Below are positions 25,842 to 32,666 of a DNA stretch of 32,666 nucleotides, in pieces (position 1 is the first letter of the stretch; every line of letters begins with the position of its first letter). The stretch is from the NCBI GenBank assembly GCA_012729605.1, contig JAAYCV010000058.1, forward strand, positions 1 to 32,666, given 5' to 3'. The position numbers and the translations under genes are program-made. The notes under the pieces are model-generated. The model was not told the origin of the DNA and searched no databases. It saw nothing but the letters and a program-made list of their open reading frames with translations. Source of the stretch: Ramlibacter sp. (GTDB taxonomy: Bacteria; Pseudomonadota; Gammaproteobacteria; Burkholderiales; Burkholderiaceae_C).

Positions 25842-26627
25842 ATGAAACACGTCCGCTCCATCTTTCTCTCTGACATCCACCTCGGTACGAAAGCGTGCCA
25901 GGCGGAACGACTGCTGGAGTTCCTGGAGGAACACACGGCAGACAACATCTTCCTGATCGGGGATGTGATCGACTTCTGGAGTATGAGCCGCAGCATGAAC
26001 TGGTCCAAGGCTCAGAACCAGGTGGTACAGAAGCTGCTGCAGCGCGCCCGCACCGATACCCGCGTGGTCCTGATTCCGGGCAACCATGACGAGATGCTGC
26101 GCGACTATTGCGGCACCGTGTTTCTGGAGATCAAGGTGGTGCACCAACTGATCCACCAGGCCGCCAACGGCAAGCGCTACCTGCTGATCCATGGCGACCA
26201 GTTTGACCAGGTGACGCAGCACCACAAATGGGTGGCCCAGCTGGGCGACCAGGCCTACAACACGCTGGTACGCCTGAACATGTGGCTGTCCTGGGCGCGC
26301 CGCAAGCTCGGCATCAGCGGCTACTGGTCGCTGGCCGGCTACGCCAAGCGCAAGGTCAAGAAGGCGCTCAACTTCATCTTCGACTTCGAGGAATGCGCCG
26401 TACAGTACGCCCGCGACCATCAGGTCGAAGGCATCATCTGCGGCCACATCCACTGGGCCACGATCCGAGAGATCAACGGCATGGAATACGTGAACTGCGG
26501 CGACTGGGTCGATTCCTGCACCGCCATCGTGGAAGACCACGACGGTTCGCTGGAGCTGATCGCCTGGCACCAGGGCACTCCAGCCCAGGTACCGGCCGAA
26601 GACATGGGAAGCGCGGTCAAGGCCTGA
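25842..26627 (+). CDS. LpxH-like metallophosphoesterase, probable PlcP-type phospholipase C
   Basis: A 261-residue calcineurin-like phosphoesterase with the complete motif set: SDIHLGT (10-16), GDVIDFW (40-46), GNHD (80-83), HGDQFD (117-122) and GHIH (201-204). Such proteins are often labelled UDP-2,3-diacylglucosamine pyrophosphatase, but the FLSDIHLGTKACQA opening and a glycosyltransferase 6 bases downstream fit PlcP, the Mn-dependent enzyme that in Sinorhizobium and other bacteria strips head groups from phospholipids when phosphate is short. The resulting diacylglycerol is then glycosylated. No clear ribosome binding site precedes the ATG; the mRNA may have a very short leader. Function as PlcP is inference from family resemblance, neighbour and the candidate PhoB box. 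Confidence 0.8.
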   Translation: MKHVRSIFLSDIHLGTKACQAERLLEFLEEHTADNIFLIGDVIDFWSMSRSMNWSKAQNQVVQKLLQRARTDTRVVLIPGNHDEMLRDYCGTVFLEIKVVHQLIHQAANGKRYLLIHGDQFDQVTQHHKWVAQLGDQAYNTLVRLNMWLSWARRKLGISGYWSLAGYAKRKVKKALNFIFDFEECAVQYARDHQVEGIICGHIHWATIREINGMEYVNCGDWVDSCTAIVEDHDGSLELIAWHQGTPAQVPAEDMGSAVKA

Positions 26628-26633
26628 TAGTCC

Positions 26634-27776
26634 ATGCGCGTCCTGATGACGTCTGATGTGTATTTTCCGCGCATCAACGGTGTTTCCACTTCCATCGATA
26701 CCTTCCGGCGCACCCTGGGCAGCTTCGGCGTGGAGCTGCGCCTGGTGGTGCCGTCCTACCAGGGCGAGGCCAGTACGCCGGACATTCTGCGCGTTGCCGG
26801 CCGGCCGGTACCACGTGACCCGGAAGACCGCCTGCTGAAATGGCGCGCCATGCGCCAGACCTGCCTGCAGGCCGCTGCCGATTGCGATCTCGTGCATATA
26901 CAGACGCCGTTCGTGGCGCACTACGCCGGTGTGCGCGCAGCCCGCAAGCGCGGCCTGCCGGTAATGGCCACCTACCACACGCTGTTCGAGGAATACCTGC
27001 AGCACTACGCACCGATGCTGCCGTCCGGCTGGCTGAAGCAGCAGGCACGCAACTTTTCGCGGCGCCAGTGCAACGCACTCGATGCCGTCGTCGTGCCGTC
27101 CAGCGCCATGCAGCAGCGGCTGCTGGACTACGGCGTCACCAAGCCGATCCATGTGCTGCCCACCGGCATCCCGCTGGACAATTTTGCCAATGGCTGCGGC
27201 AGCCGTTTCCGGCAGCAGCACGGCATTGCCGCGGAGCGCCCGATGGCGCTGTTCGTCGGCCGCGTGGCGCATGAAAAGAATATCGATTTCCTGCTGGACG
27301 CCCTGCCCCATGCGCTGGAAACCTGTCCGGACCTGCTGCTGGTGATTGCCGGCGAAGGCCCGGCACGCGCCGAGCTGCAGCAAGAGGTGGCACAGCGCGG
27401 CTTGCAGGCATCGGTACAGTTCATCGGCTATATGGATCGGGTACACGAGCTGCCATCCTGCTATGCCGCCGCCGATGTGTTTGCCTTTGCCTCGACCACC
27501 GAGACCCAGGGCCTGGTGCTGCTGGAAGCCATGGCGGCCGGCACCCCGGCCGTGGCGCTGGCCGCCATGGGCACCATCGATATCCTGGCACCTGGCCGTG
27601 GCGCAGTCGCACCGCCGGCCGAAGCGCGCGCGTATGGCCAGGCACTGGCAACCGTGCTGCTGGATCGCAGCCGCCTGTTCCAGCTCAGCCAGGACGCCGT
27701 GCGCTATGCCGCCGAATGGTCGGACCGCGCCATGGCCAGCCGCCTGTCGCAGCTGTATCACAGCCTGGCACCCTGA
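26634..27776 (+). CDS. Glycosyltransferase family 4, probable glycolipid synthase (Agt-like)
   Basis: A 380-residue GT-B enzyme. The acceptor domain begins MRVLMTSDVYFPRINGVSTS with the glycine-containing loop typical of GT4 enzymes that glycosylate lipids. The donor domain has ALFVGRVAHEKN (206-216), VIAGEGPARAEL and the EX7E motif (E290 and E298 in TTETQGLVLLEAMAAGTP). No membrane segment is present; an amphipathic, basic stretch near 132-146 (WLKQQARNFSRRQ) could bind the membrane. It starts 6 bases after the phosphoesterase gene and is surely co-transcribed. In the PlcP-Agt system this enzyme puts a sugar on diacylglycerol to replace phospholipids. The sugar and acceptor are not proven here. 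Confidence 0.82.
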   Translation: MRVLMTSDVYFPRINGVSTSIDTFRRTLGSFGVELRLVVPSYQGEASTPDILRVAGRPVPRDPEDRLLKWRAMRQTCLQAAADCDLVHIQTPFVAHYAGVRAARKRGLPVMATYHTLFEEYLQHYAPMLPSGWLKQQARNFSRRQCNALDAVVVPSSAMQQRLLDYGVTKPIHVLPTGIPLDNFANGCGSRFRQQHGIAAERPMALFVGRVAHEKNIDFLLDALPHALETCPDLLLVIAGEGPARAELQQEVAQRGLQASVQFIGYMDRVHELPSCYAAADVFAFASTTETQGLVLLEAMAAGTPAVALAAMGTIDILAPGRGAVAPPAEARAYGQALATVLLDRSRLFQLSQDAVRYAAEWSDRAMASRLSQLYHSLAP

Positions 27777-27824
27777 CGCTGCAGCGCTTGCTGGCGGCGG
27801 CAGCCGATGCCAGAATGACCAGCC

Positions 27825-28481
27825 ATGCACACTCTGGATCTGTTTGCCGATGACCGCCCGGATGCCGGCCAGCGCGAACCGCTGGGCGCGCAGGCCGTCG
27901 TGTTGCGCGGCTACGTGCTGCCTGGCCTGCCAGCCTTGTGGCAGACGCTGCAACAGCTGACCGCGCAATCGCCGTTCCGCATCATGCAAACGGCCGGCGG
28001 TCGCAGCATGTCGGCGGCACTATCCAGTTGCGGCAAGCTGGGTTGGGTGTCGGACTCGCATGGCTACCGCTACGCCCCGCGTGACCCGCACAGCGGCAAG
28101 CCCTGGCCAACAATGCCGCAGACGCTGTTCCAGCTGGGCCAGCAGGCGGCTGCCGAAGCCGGCTTTGCCGATTTTGCGCCCGACACCTGCCTGATCAACC
28201 GCTACCTGCCTGGCGCGCGCATGGGCCTGCACCAGGACCGGCATGAGCGCGACTACCGCCAGCCGATTGTCTCGGTCTCGCTCGGGTTGCCGGCAATTTT
28301 CCAGTTTGGCGGCCTGAAGCGTGATGCCGCCGTACAGCGTGTGCCGCTGTTTCATGGCGATGTGGTGGTCTGGGGCGGCGTGGACCGCCTGCGCTTTCAT
28401 GGCGTGCTGCCGGTCAAGCCCGGAGAGCACCCGCTGCTGGGAGCGCAACGCATCAACCTGACCTTGCGCAAGGCCGGCTGA
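27825..28481 (+). CDS. alkB: Alpha-ketoglutarate-dependent DNA/RNA demethylase AlkB
   Basis: AlkB removes methyl groups from 1-methyladenine and 3-methylcytosine by Fe(II)/2-oxoglutarate oxidation. The 218-residue sequence follows E. coli AlkB almost end to end: DLFAD at the start, SPFRIMQTAGGRSMSAALSSCG, CLINRYLPGARMGLHQD, then IVSVSLGLPAIFQFGG and FHGDVVVWGG. The iron ligands H136, D138 and H192 and the 2-oxoglutarate arginines R209 and R215 are all present. It lies 48 bases after the glycosyltransferase and could be read through from it or have its own promoter (a CAGAAT near 27811 is the only hint). No ada or alkA is nearby. No strong ribosome binding site. Confidence 0.97.
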   Translation: MHTLDLFADDRPDAGQREPLGAQAVVLRGYVLPGLPALWQTLQQLTAQSPFRIMQTAGGRSMSAALSSCGKLGWVSDSHGYRYAPRDPHSGKPWPTMPQTLFQLGQQAAAEAGFADFAPDTCLINRYLPGARMGLHQDRHERDYRQPIVSVSLGLPAIFQFGGLKRDAAVQRVPLFHGDVVVWGGVDRLRFHGVLPVKPGEHPLLGAQRINLTLRKAG

Positions 28482-28525
28482 GCACGGCAAGTGCCTCAGG
28501 CTGCATCAACAGATCCAGAAAAGAC

Positions 28526-28557
28526 AAAAGCCCGATGCACATGGTGCACCGGGCTTG
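28526..28557 (-). terminator. Rho-independent terminator after tRNA-Gly
   Basis: Stem AAGCCCG/CGGGCTT with one mismatch and an inner TGCAC/GTGCA pair around an ATG loop (28528-28556). On the minus strand it is followed by TTTTGTCTTTT. It ends the tRNA-Gly transcript and may also serve convergent alkB. Confidence 0.85.
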
Positions 28558-28561
28558 TATC

Positions 28562-28637
28562 TGGAGCGGGAAACGAGGCTCGAACTCGCGACCTCAACCT
28601 TGGCAAGGTTGCGCTCTACCAACTGAGCTATTCCCGC
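28562..28637 (-). tRNA. tRNA-Gly (anticodon GCC)
   Basis: A 76-base tRNA with acceptor stem GCGGGAA/TTCCCGC, discriminator U and encoded CCA. The D arm is AGCTCAGTTGGTAGAGC and the anticodon arm CAACC-TTGCCAA-GGTTG gives GCC. The T arm reads GCGAG-TTCGAGC-CTCGT. Promoter and terminator both lie close by. Confidence 0.98.
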
Positions 28638-28647
28638 ATAAGCTGTC

Positions 28648-28677
28648 ATTATATGACGATTTCTGGCGTTTTTGCAA
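28648..28677 (-). promoter_or_regulatory. Promoter of tRNA-Gly
   Basis: On the minus strand TTGCAA (28672-28677), an 18-base spacer and a perfect TATAAT (28648-28653). The expected start is a few bases before the tRNA 5' end at 28637. Just upstream, ACCGGAAA and TTTCCGGT (28680-28708 region) form an AT-rich inverted repeat that could act as an upstream element or end the stress-protein transcript. Confidence 0.8.
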
Positions 28678-28740
28678 GTCACCGGAAATTTCTTGAAATT
28701 TTTTCCGGTCTGTTTCGTGCCACCGAAACCTTGCTTGCCG

Positions 28741-28767
28741 CTGACAGCGCACTGTGTTTGCTGTCAG
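28741..28767 (-). repeat. Perfect 8-bp inverted repeat downstream of the universal stress gene
   Basis: CTGACAGC (28741-28748) and GCTGTCAG (28760-28767) flank an 11-base loop, 34 bases after the stop codon of the minus-strand stress-protein gene. There is no T-run after it, so if it ends that transcript it would do so with Rho or by stabilising the 3' end. Confidence 0.45.
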
Positions 28768-28800
28768 AAGCTGCGCATTGTACACAAGTTTTGTCGATTT

Positions 28801-29247
28801 TTACGCGCCCTTGTGAACAATCAGCACGGAACGCGATGCGTGCGACACGACGCGCTGCGCCACGCTGCCCAGCATCAGCTTTTCCACGCCCTTGCGGCCG
28901 TGCGAACCCATGATGATCAGGTCGGCACCGACCTGGTCTGCCACGTCGATGATGCCCTTCCAGACCGCGTAGGCGTCGACCGTGACGGCCTCGGCAGTCA
29001 CGCCCTGGTCGGCAAAGCGCTGCTTGACTTCGTTCAGCACGCGCTCGGCTTCTTCGTTCACGGCAGACAGGTATTGCGTCTGGCCAAAGGCGAAGTCCGG
29101 GCCGGCGCTGGCAAACGGATACGGATCCAGCACGTACACAGCCGTGATCTTGGTGCCCGGGAAGGCGCGACCCATGGCGATCGCCTTGTCAACGGCCAGG
29201 CTGGCGGTATCGGAACCATCGATAGGCAAGAGGATATGGTTGAACAT
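28801..29247 (-). CDS. Universal stress protein, UspA family
   Basis: A 148-residue single-domain cytoplasmic protein. It begins MFNHILLPIDGSDTASLAVD and carries the ATP-binding pattern G-x2-G-x9-G-S at G114, G117 and G127-S128 (GSHGRKGVEKLMLGS), then QRVVSHASRSVLIVH. It therefore belongs to the ATP-binding branch and should form dimers. Usp proteins aid survival of starvation, oxidative or respiratory stress; the partner is not known. AAAGGAG lies 7 bases before the ATG. It is divergent from the hemerythrin gene across a 188-bp gap with no convincing promoter on its side. Confidence 0.96.
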   Translation of the reverse strand: MFNHILLPIDGSDTASLAVDKAIAMGRAFPGTKITAVYVLDPYPFASAGPDFAFGQTQYLSAVNEEAERVLNEVKQRFADQGVTAEAVTVDAYAVWKGIIDVADQVGADLIIMGSHGRKGVEKLMLGSVAQRVVSHASRSVLIVHKGA

Positions 29248-29435
29248 GGTGGTCTCCTTTCTGGTGGTCGGGCAACTCGCTGCCCTGCTCGGTTTGCGAT
29301 TTCAGGCGGCACTGGCAAGTACCCGCTCACTCACAGTGTACCGCGCCCAGCACCCTGCATCCTTGCCGGGAACAGGGAATCGCAGGCAGATAGGGGATCA
29401 GCTGGATAAAATGGCGTTTTCAGAGGAGAAAGCGC

Positions 29436-29954
29436 GTGAGCACACTGGTATGGAGCGACGATCTGGCACTGGGCATCGAACAGATGGACCAGACGCATGT
29501 GGAATTTGTGGAGCTGCGCAATGCCGTGGAAGCAGCAACTGACGAGCAGCTGCTGCAGCGCTGGAAGGACCTGATCGACCATACCCAGATCCACTTCGAC
29601 AACGAGGACAAGTGGATGCGCGATACCAATTTCGCCGCCAGCAACTGCCACACCACGCACCACAAGGCGGTGCTGGACGTGATGCGCGAAGGCCTCAATT
29701 ACGGCCTCAAGGGCCATTTCGTCGTAGTGCGCAAGATGAACGCCGAACTGGCGACCTGGTTCCCGCAGCACGCCGACACCATGGATGCCGCCCTGTCCGA
29801 CTACCTCAAGCGCATCGGCTACGACACCGCGACCGGCCAGATTGCCCATCCGGAAGCCATGCCCGGCGGCCAGATCCACGGCTGCAGCGGCAATACCGAT
29901 ACCGATCTGGTCGCCACGGAACCGGCTGAAGCCGCCAGCAGCTGCGGCCACTGA
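29436..29954 (+). CDS. Bacteriohemerythrin
   Basis: An oxygen-binding four-helix protein with a di-iron centre. All seven ligands of the family are present: H21, H53 and E57 (HTQIHFDNEDKWM), H72 and H76 (CHTTHHKAVLD), H112 and D117 (WFPQHADTMD). The protein is 172 residues; the hemerythrin fold ends near 128 and the rest is a flexible tail containing GGQIHGCSGN and SSCGH, whose Cys and His residues might bind metal. The start is a GTG at 29436, supported by AGAGGAG 7 bases before it. A possible -10 TAAAAT lies at 29406-29411. It starts a run of three plus-strand genes. Confidence 0.95.
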   Translation: MSTLVWSDDLALGIEQMDQTHVEFVELRNAVEAATDEQLLQRWKDLIDHTQIHFDNEDKWMRDTNFAASNCHTTHHKAVLDVMREGLNYGLKGHFVVVRKMNAELATWFPQHADTMDAALSDYLKRIGYDTATGQIAHPEAMPGGQIHGCSGNTDTDLVATEPAEAASSCGH

Positions 29955-29973
29955 CACGCGCTGGCAATCGGCC

Positions 29974-30597
29974 ATGTACGCCTCCTGGGAATGGATCCCG
30001 CTGCTGCTGGCACTGGGCATCGCCCTGTTCCTGCGCCCCTGGCGCATGCTGCGCCGCACTGAACTGCTGACGCCACTGCTGGCCAGCCTGGTGATCGTGC
30101 CCTGGGTCTGGGCCATGCCGCGGCTGCACACCATGCCGCTGCAGCTGACGCTGACCTTTTCCGGCATCATCCTGCTGACGCTGGGCTGGCCGCTGGCGAT
30201 ACCGGTGTTCTGCCTGATTGCGATCATCTCCGGCCTGCTGGCACCGGCCCCGGTGGCCCAGCTGATGGCCGACGCCTTCTGGCTCGGCGTGCTGCCGGCC
30301 ACCTTTGCCATGCTGCTGGGCGCGCTGGTGCGGCGCTACCTGGGCCCGAACATCTTTGTCTATACACTGGGACGCGGCTTTTTTACCACCGTGGCCAGCG
30401 TGTTTGCCGCCGCCCTGCTCAGTGAATGGGCCGGCTACCACCTGCCCAATATCGATCCTTCCCTCACCACCATCGCGCACTGGCTGATTGCCTGGGGCGA
30501 TGGTTTCATGACCGGGCTGCTGTCGGCGATTTTTGTCGCCTTCCGCCCGCAGTGGCTGGCCACCTGGTCGGACGAACTCTATCTGAGGTCTTCATGA
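29974..30597 (+). CDS. Polytopic membrane protein, energy-coupling-factor permease (CbiM)-like
   Basis: A 207-residue protein with about six hydrophobic segments (near 8-20, 33-48, 55-72, 75-92, 98-117, 128-148 and a last one near 178-192). The segments LGPNIFVYTLGRGFFTT and WGDGFMTGLLSAIFVAFRP resemble a group of uncharacterised membrane proteins placed near the CbiM family of ECF metal-uptake permeases. No ATPase or CbiN/CbiQ partner is in the window, so transport is unproven. It begins 19 bases after the hemerythrin gene and overlaps the next gene by 4 bases (ATGA). An in-frame start further upstream lies inside hemerythrin in another frame and is unlikely. Confidence 0.75.
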   Translation: MYASWEWIPLLLALGIALFLRPWRMLRRTELLTPLLASLVIVPWVWAMPRLHTMPLQLTLTFSGIILLTLGWPLAIPVFCLIAIISGLLAPAPVAQLMADAFWLGVLPATFAMLLGALVRRYLGPNIFVYTLGRGFFTTVASVFAAALLSEWAGYHLPNIDPSLTTIAHWLIAWGDGFMTGLLSAIFVAFRPQWLATWSDELYLRSS

Positions 30598-31595
30598 GCG
30601 ACTCTCCTGCCTACGGTTGCATCACGCAGGTGCCGGGCCTGCTGGCCGGGCATTGGACGTCCCCGCAACGGCCCACCGGCTGCAGCGTGGTGATCGCGCC
30701 GCAGGGCGCGGTAGCGGCCGTCGATGTCCGCGGTGCGGCACCTGGCACGCGCGAAACCGATCTGCTGGCCCCGGGCCACCTGGTGGACAAGGTGCATGCC
30801 GTGATGCTGGGCGGCGGCAGCGCCTGGGGCCTGGATGCCGCCAGCGGCGTGGTGCGCTGGCTGGAGCAGCAAGGCATCGGCATGGATGTCGGCTTTGGCC
30901 ACCCGTTGCCGCTGGTACCGGCGGCCGTGCTGTTTGACTTGCCGGTCGGTGATGCCCTGATCCGGCCCGATGCCGATGGCGGCTTTGCGGCCTGTGCCGC
31001 CGCCAGTGTTAGTCCGTTGGTCTGCGGCAACGTCGGTGCCGGCGCTGGTGCCAGCGTGGGCAAGCTGTTCGGCAGCAATTGCGCCATGAAAGGCGGCATC
31101 GGCAGTGCCGGCGTGCAGCTCCATGGCGTGACCGTGGGCGCGCTGGTGGCCTGCAATGCCGTGGGCGATGTGCTGGATCCGCATACCGGACAACTGCTGG
31201 CCGGAGCCCGTACTGCGGCAGATCAGCTGCGCTTGCGTGATACCCAGCGTGCCCTGCTGCAGGGCGATGCACCGCGCTTTGCCCTGCCCGGCACCAATAC
31301 CACCATCGGCATCATCGCCACCGATGCCGCGCTGTCCCGTACCGAACTGCAGCGGCTGACAGTAGCCGGCCACGATGGCCTGGCGCGCTGCATCCGTCCG
31401 GTGCACACCATGCTCGATGGCGATACCCTGTTTGCCCTGTCTACCGCCCAGGCGCAGCAGCAGCCCGATCTGATCACACTGTCAGCCATGGCGGCAGAAG
31501 CGGTGCAACTGGCGGTGCTGTGCGCCGTGCGCGCGGCACAGACACTGCGCGTGGGCGGGCTGTGGCTGCCGGCGGCTGCTGAACTGTCTGCCTGA
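30594..31595 (+). CDS. P1 family peptidase (DmpA/NylC-type Ntn hydrolase)
   Basis: A 333-residue self-cleaving hydrolase of the DmpA/BapA/NylC group, which includes aminopeptidases acting on D- or beta-amino acid peptides and nylon oligomer hydrolases. Family signs: GHWTSPQRPTGCSVV, VDVRGAAPGTRETDLL, VHAVMLGGGSAWGLDAASGV, and GNVGAGAGASVGK. The likely cleavage site is N235-T236 in LPGTNTTIGIIAT, making T236 the N-terminal nucleophile of the small subunit. No signal peptide, so cytoplasmic. The start overlaps the stop of the membrane-protein gene, indicating translational coupling. Natural substrate unknown. Confidence 0.92.
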   Translation: MSDSPAYGCITQVPGLLAGHWTSPQRPTGCSVVIAPQGAVAAVDVRGAAPGTRETDLLAPGHLVDKVHAVMLGGGSAWGLDAASGVVRWLEQQGIGMDVGFGHPLPLVPAAVLFDLPVGDALIRPDADGGFAACAAASVSPLVCGNVGAGAGASVGKLFGSNCAMKGGIGSAGVQLHGVTVGALVACNAVGDVLDPHTGQLLAGARTAADQLRLRDTQRALLQGDAPRFALPGTNTTIGIIATDAALSRTELQRLTVAGHDGLARCIRPVHTMLDGDTLFALSTAQAQQQPDLITLSAMAAEAVQLAVLCAVRAAQTLRVGGLWLPAAAELSA

Positions 31596-31609
31596 CGGTG
31601 GTGCCGCGC

Positions 31610-32359
31610 TCAGCGCGAGGTACACAGGTTTTCGCAGGGAATGCCGTCGCCATCCCGATCCAGACGTGTGATGCCGCATTGGTTCAGGTAGTAGCGCGCC
31701 TCGGCACAGCTGTTCATCTGGTTGCAGAAGCGCTTGCTGCCACAGTGGCTGCCCTGCCCCGCGCCCATGAGCGGCAGCAGCCGTGTGCGCGGTGCTGGCG
31801 CGTCCAGCACAATGCTGTTTTGCGCGGCTGAGCGGATACCCTTGCGGTAATCGGCCGGATAAATCGCACCGGGCTGGCTCCACAGACCCAGCGTCTCGCT
31901 GCGCGCCTGCGCCTCCAGCTGCAGGTAACGACGATCGACCAGATACTGCCGATAGGCCCAGGCATGGCCCTGGCGCACCAGTTGCTGGTTGACATTTAGG
32001 CCCTGCACCTGCACCGTGGCCAGCACCCGGCCATAGCGATCCTGACCGGCTGATTGCAGCAGCACCTGCTTGCCCGCTACCAGATCGGCCAGCGCCTTGC
32101 GCGAGGCATTGCTGAACGGCTGGCCACGCTCCGGCGCATCGATCTGGTGCAGGCGCACGCGCAGGTTCTGCTTGCTGGCGGTGAGACAGTTGAGGGTGTC
32201 ACCGTCAGCGACACCGACGACGCGGCAGGCGATGTCGGCGGCGTGAGCTGACATGGGCTGGAACAGGATCAGGCCGATGCAGGCAAGCAGCCATTGCCAA
32301 CCACGATGCTGCTTGCGCTCCAATGAGACGTGTGGGAAAAACCGGTACTTTGTTGTCAT
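31610..32359 (-). CDS. Secreted thermonuclease-like protein with excalibur domain
   Basis: A 249-residue exported nuclease. Residues 1-40 form a signal peptide with a long basic n-region (KYRFFPHVSLERKQHRG), hydrophobic core WLLACIGLILF and cleavage after AHA. The staphylococcal-nuclease domain follows (about 43-165) with D52/D54 in ADGDT, R69, D74 and E77 in RLHQIDAPER and R111 in DRYGR, matching the catalytic Arg, Glu and Arg and the Ca2+ ligands of the family. Residues 205-246 are an excalibur domain with the calcium-loop motif DRDGDGIPCE (234-243) and paired cysteines. The start is set at the ATG 32359; a GTG six codons upstream is possible. No ribosome binding site is obvious for either. 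It is convergent with the peptidase gene, 14 bases apart. Confidence 0.9.
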   Translation of the reverse strand: MTTKYRFFPHVSLERKQHRGWQWLLACIGLILFQPMSAHAADIACRVVGVADGDTLNCLTASKQNLRVRLHQIDAPERGQPFSNASRKALADLVAGKQVLLQSAGQDRYGRVLATVQVQGLNVNQQLVRQGHAWAYRQYLVDRRYLQLEAQARSETLGLWSQPGAIYPADYRKGIRSAAQNSIVLDAPAPRTRLLPLMGAGQGSHCGSKRFCNQMNSCAEARYYLNQCGITRLDRDGDGIPCENLCTSR

Positions 32360-32492
32360 GTTGCTGCTGTTGGGCACATCAGAATATCGTCAAAACAGCC
32401 TGTCGGATCCATATCCCGCAAGCCATGTGTGCCAGAGAGCCCTTGAGTGTAGCTGCTCTCCCCAGCCACTCCTGCTCCAAGCAGCTGGCTCC

Positions 32493-32514
32493 TTGAAGAT
32501 GGGCTGATCTTCAA
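32493..32514. repeat. Perfect inverted repeat upstream of tRNA-His
   Basis: TTGAAGAT (32493-32500) and ATCTTCAA (32507-32514) with a GGGCTG loop. It lies in the 200-bp gap between the divergent nuclease and tRNA-His genes, about 50 bases upstream of the tRNA promoter. It could be an operator or a hairpin; neither strand has a T-run directly after it. Confidence 0.45.
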
Positions 32515-32563
32515 CCGATCAAGTATTTTGCCCAGCAGGCTGGCATGGGCGAGAAAATAGGGT

Positions 32564-32569
32564 TATAAT
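32564..32569 (+). promoter_or_regulatory. -10 element of tRNA-His promoter
   Basis: A perfect TATAAT 12 bases before the tRNA. The -35 position holds only TGGCAT or CTGGCA at 17-18 bases, a weak match. Confidence 0.6.
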
Positions 32570-32581
32570 TTCTCTTTCTCT

Positions 32582-32658
32582 GGTGGCTGTAGCTCAGTTG
32601 GTAGAGTCCAGGATTGTGATTCCTGTTGTCGTGGGTTCGAGCCCCATCAGCCACCCCA
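32582..32658 (+). tRNA. tRNA-His (anticodon GTG)
   Basis: A 77-base tRNA with the extra G at position -1 (32582) opposite C73, the identity mark of histidine tRNA. Acceptor stem GTGGCTG/CAGCCAC, anticodon arm CAGGA-TTGTGAT-TCCTG giving GTG, T arm with GGTTCGAGCC, and an encoded CCA (32656-32658). The window ends 8 bases later. Confidence 0.98.
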
Positions 32659-32666
32659 AATTAAAA

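Noticed and set aside
28491-28913. Open frames through tRNA-Gly on both strands (with NEARTRDLNLG on the plus strand and GNSSVGRAQPCQG on the minus strand)
   Set aside because: Typical false proteins from a tRNA gene; the tRNA fold, promoter and terminator explain the sequence.

Overview
The window is about 32.7 kb of GC-rich chromosomal DNA. It looks like core genome of a betaproteobacterium, most likely of the order Burkholderiales. This is judged from protein sequence character and gene order: guaB next to a ratA-rnfH pair divergent from smpB, a rimP-nusA-infB-rbfA-truB-typA translation operon divergent from fabI, and an NfeD/SPFH pair. I see no phage, transposase, integrase, CRISPR array or rRNA. 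Species cannot be fixed by eye.

Layout. (1) 1-2020, minus strand: ratA, rnfH, a small lipoprotein and the 5' two thirds or less of guaB (cut by the window edge). smpB runs the other way and ends in a strong terminator. (2) 2645-14588, minus strand: a long run that begins with rimP at 14588 and continues nusA, infB, rbfA, truB, typA, an EamA-type exporter, a 3-hydroxyisobutyryl-CoA hydrolase-like enzyme and a TrpB2-type PLP enzyme. A near-consensus promoter precedes rimP, but a strong intrinsic terminator sits between that promoter and the gene, which suggests attenuation. (3) 14856-18129: fabI on the plus strand faces a large Orn/Lys/Arg decarboxylase on the minus strand, with a shared terminator between. 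(4) 18386-20950: NfeD and SPFH membrane proteins, tRNA-Ser(GGA), an unannotated-looking 64-residue gene with a good ribosome binding site, a 360-bp structured intergenic region, and arsC. (5) 20954-25695, minus strand: a YhaO-type nuclease and a 1153-residue YhaN-type ATPase with overlapping ends. (6) 25842-28481, plus strand: a metallophosphoesterase and glycosyltransferase pair resembling the PlcP-Agt lipid-remodelling pair, then alkB. (7) 28562-32666: tRNA-Gly(GCC), a universal stress protein, a bacteriohemerythrin, an ECF-permease-like membrane protein, a P1-family peptidase, a secreted nuclease with an excalibur domain, and tRNA-His(GTG).

Most of the window is housekeeping: translation, ribosome maturation, tRNA, fatty-acid and purine synthesis. 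The most interesting parts are control regions. The 146-bp gap between the nuclease operon and the metallophosphoesterase contains four 7-mers at exact 11-bp period ending in CA(T/C), as in a PhoB box, an 8-bp-arm palindrome, and a second set of inverted half-sites on the nuclease side. Together with the gene pair downstream this suggests phosphate-starvation control of membrane lipid remodelling. All functional calls rest on reading motifs by eye; no database search was run.
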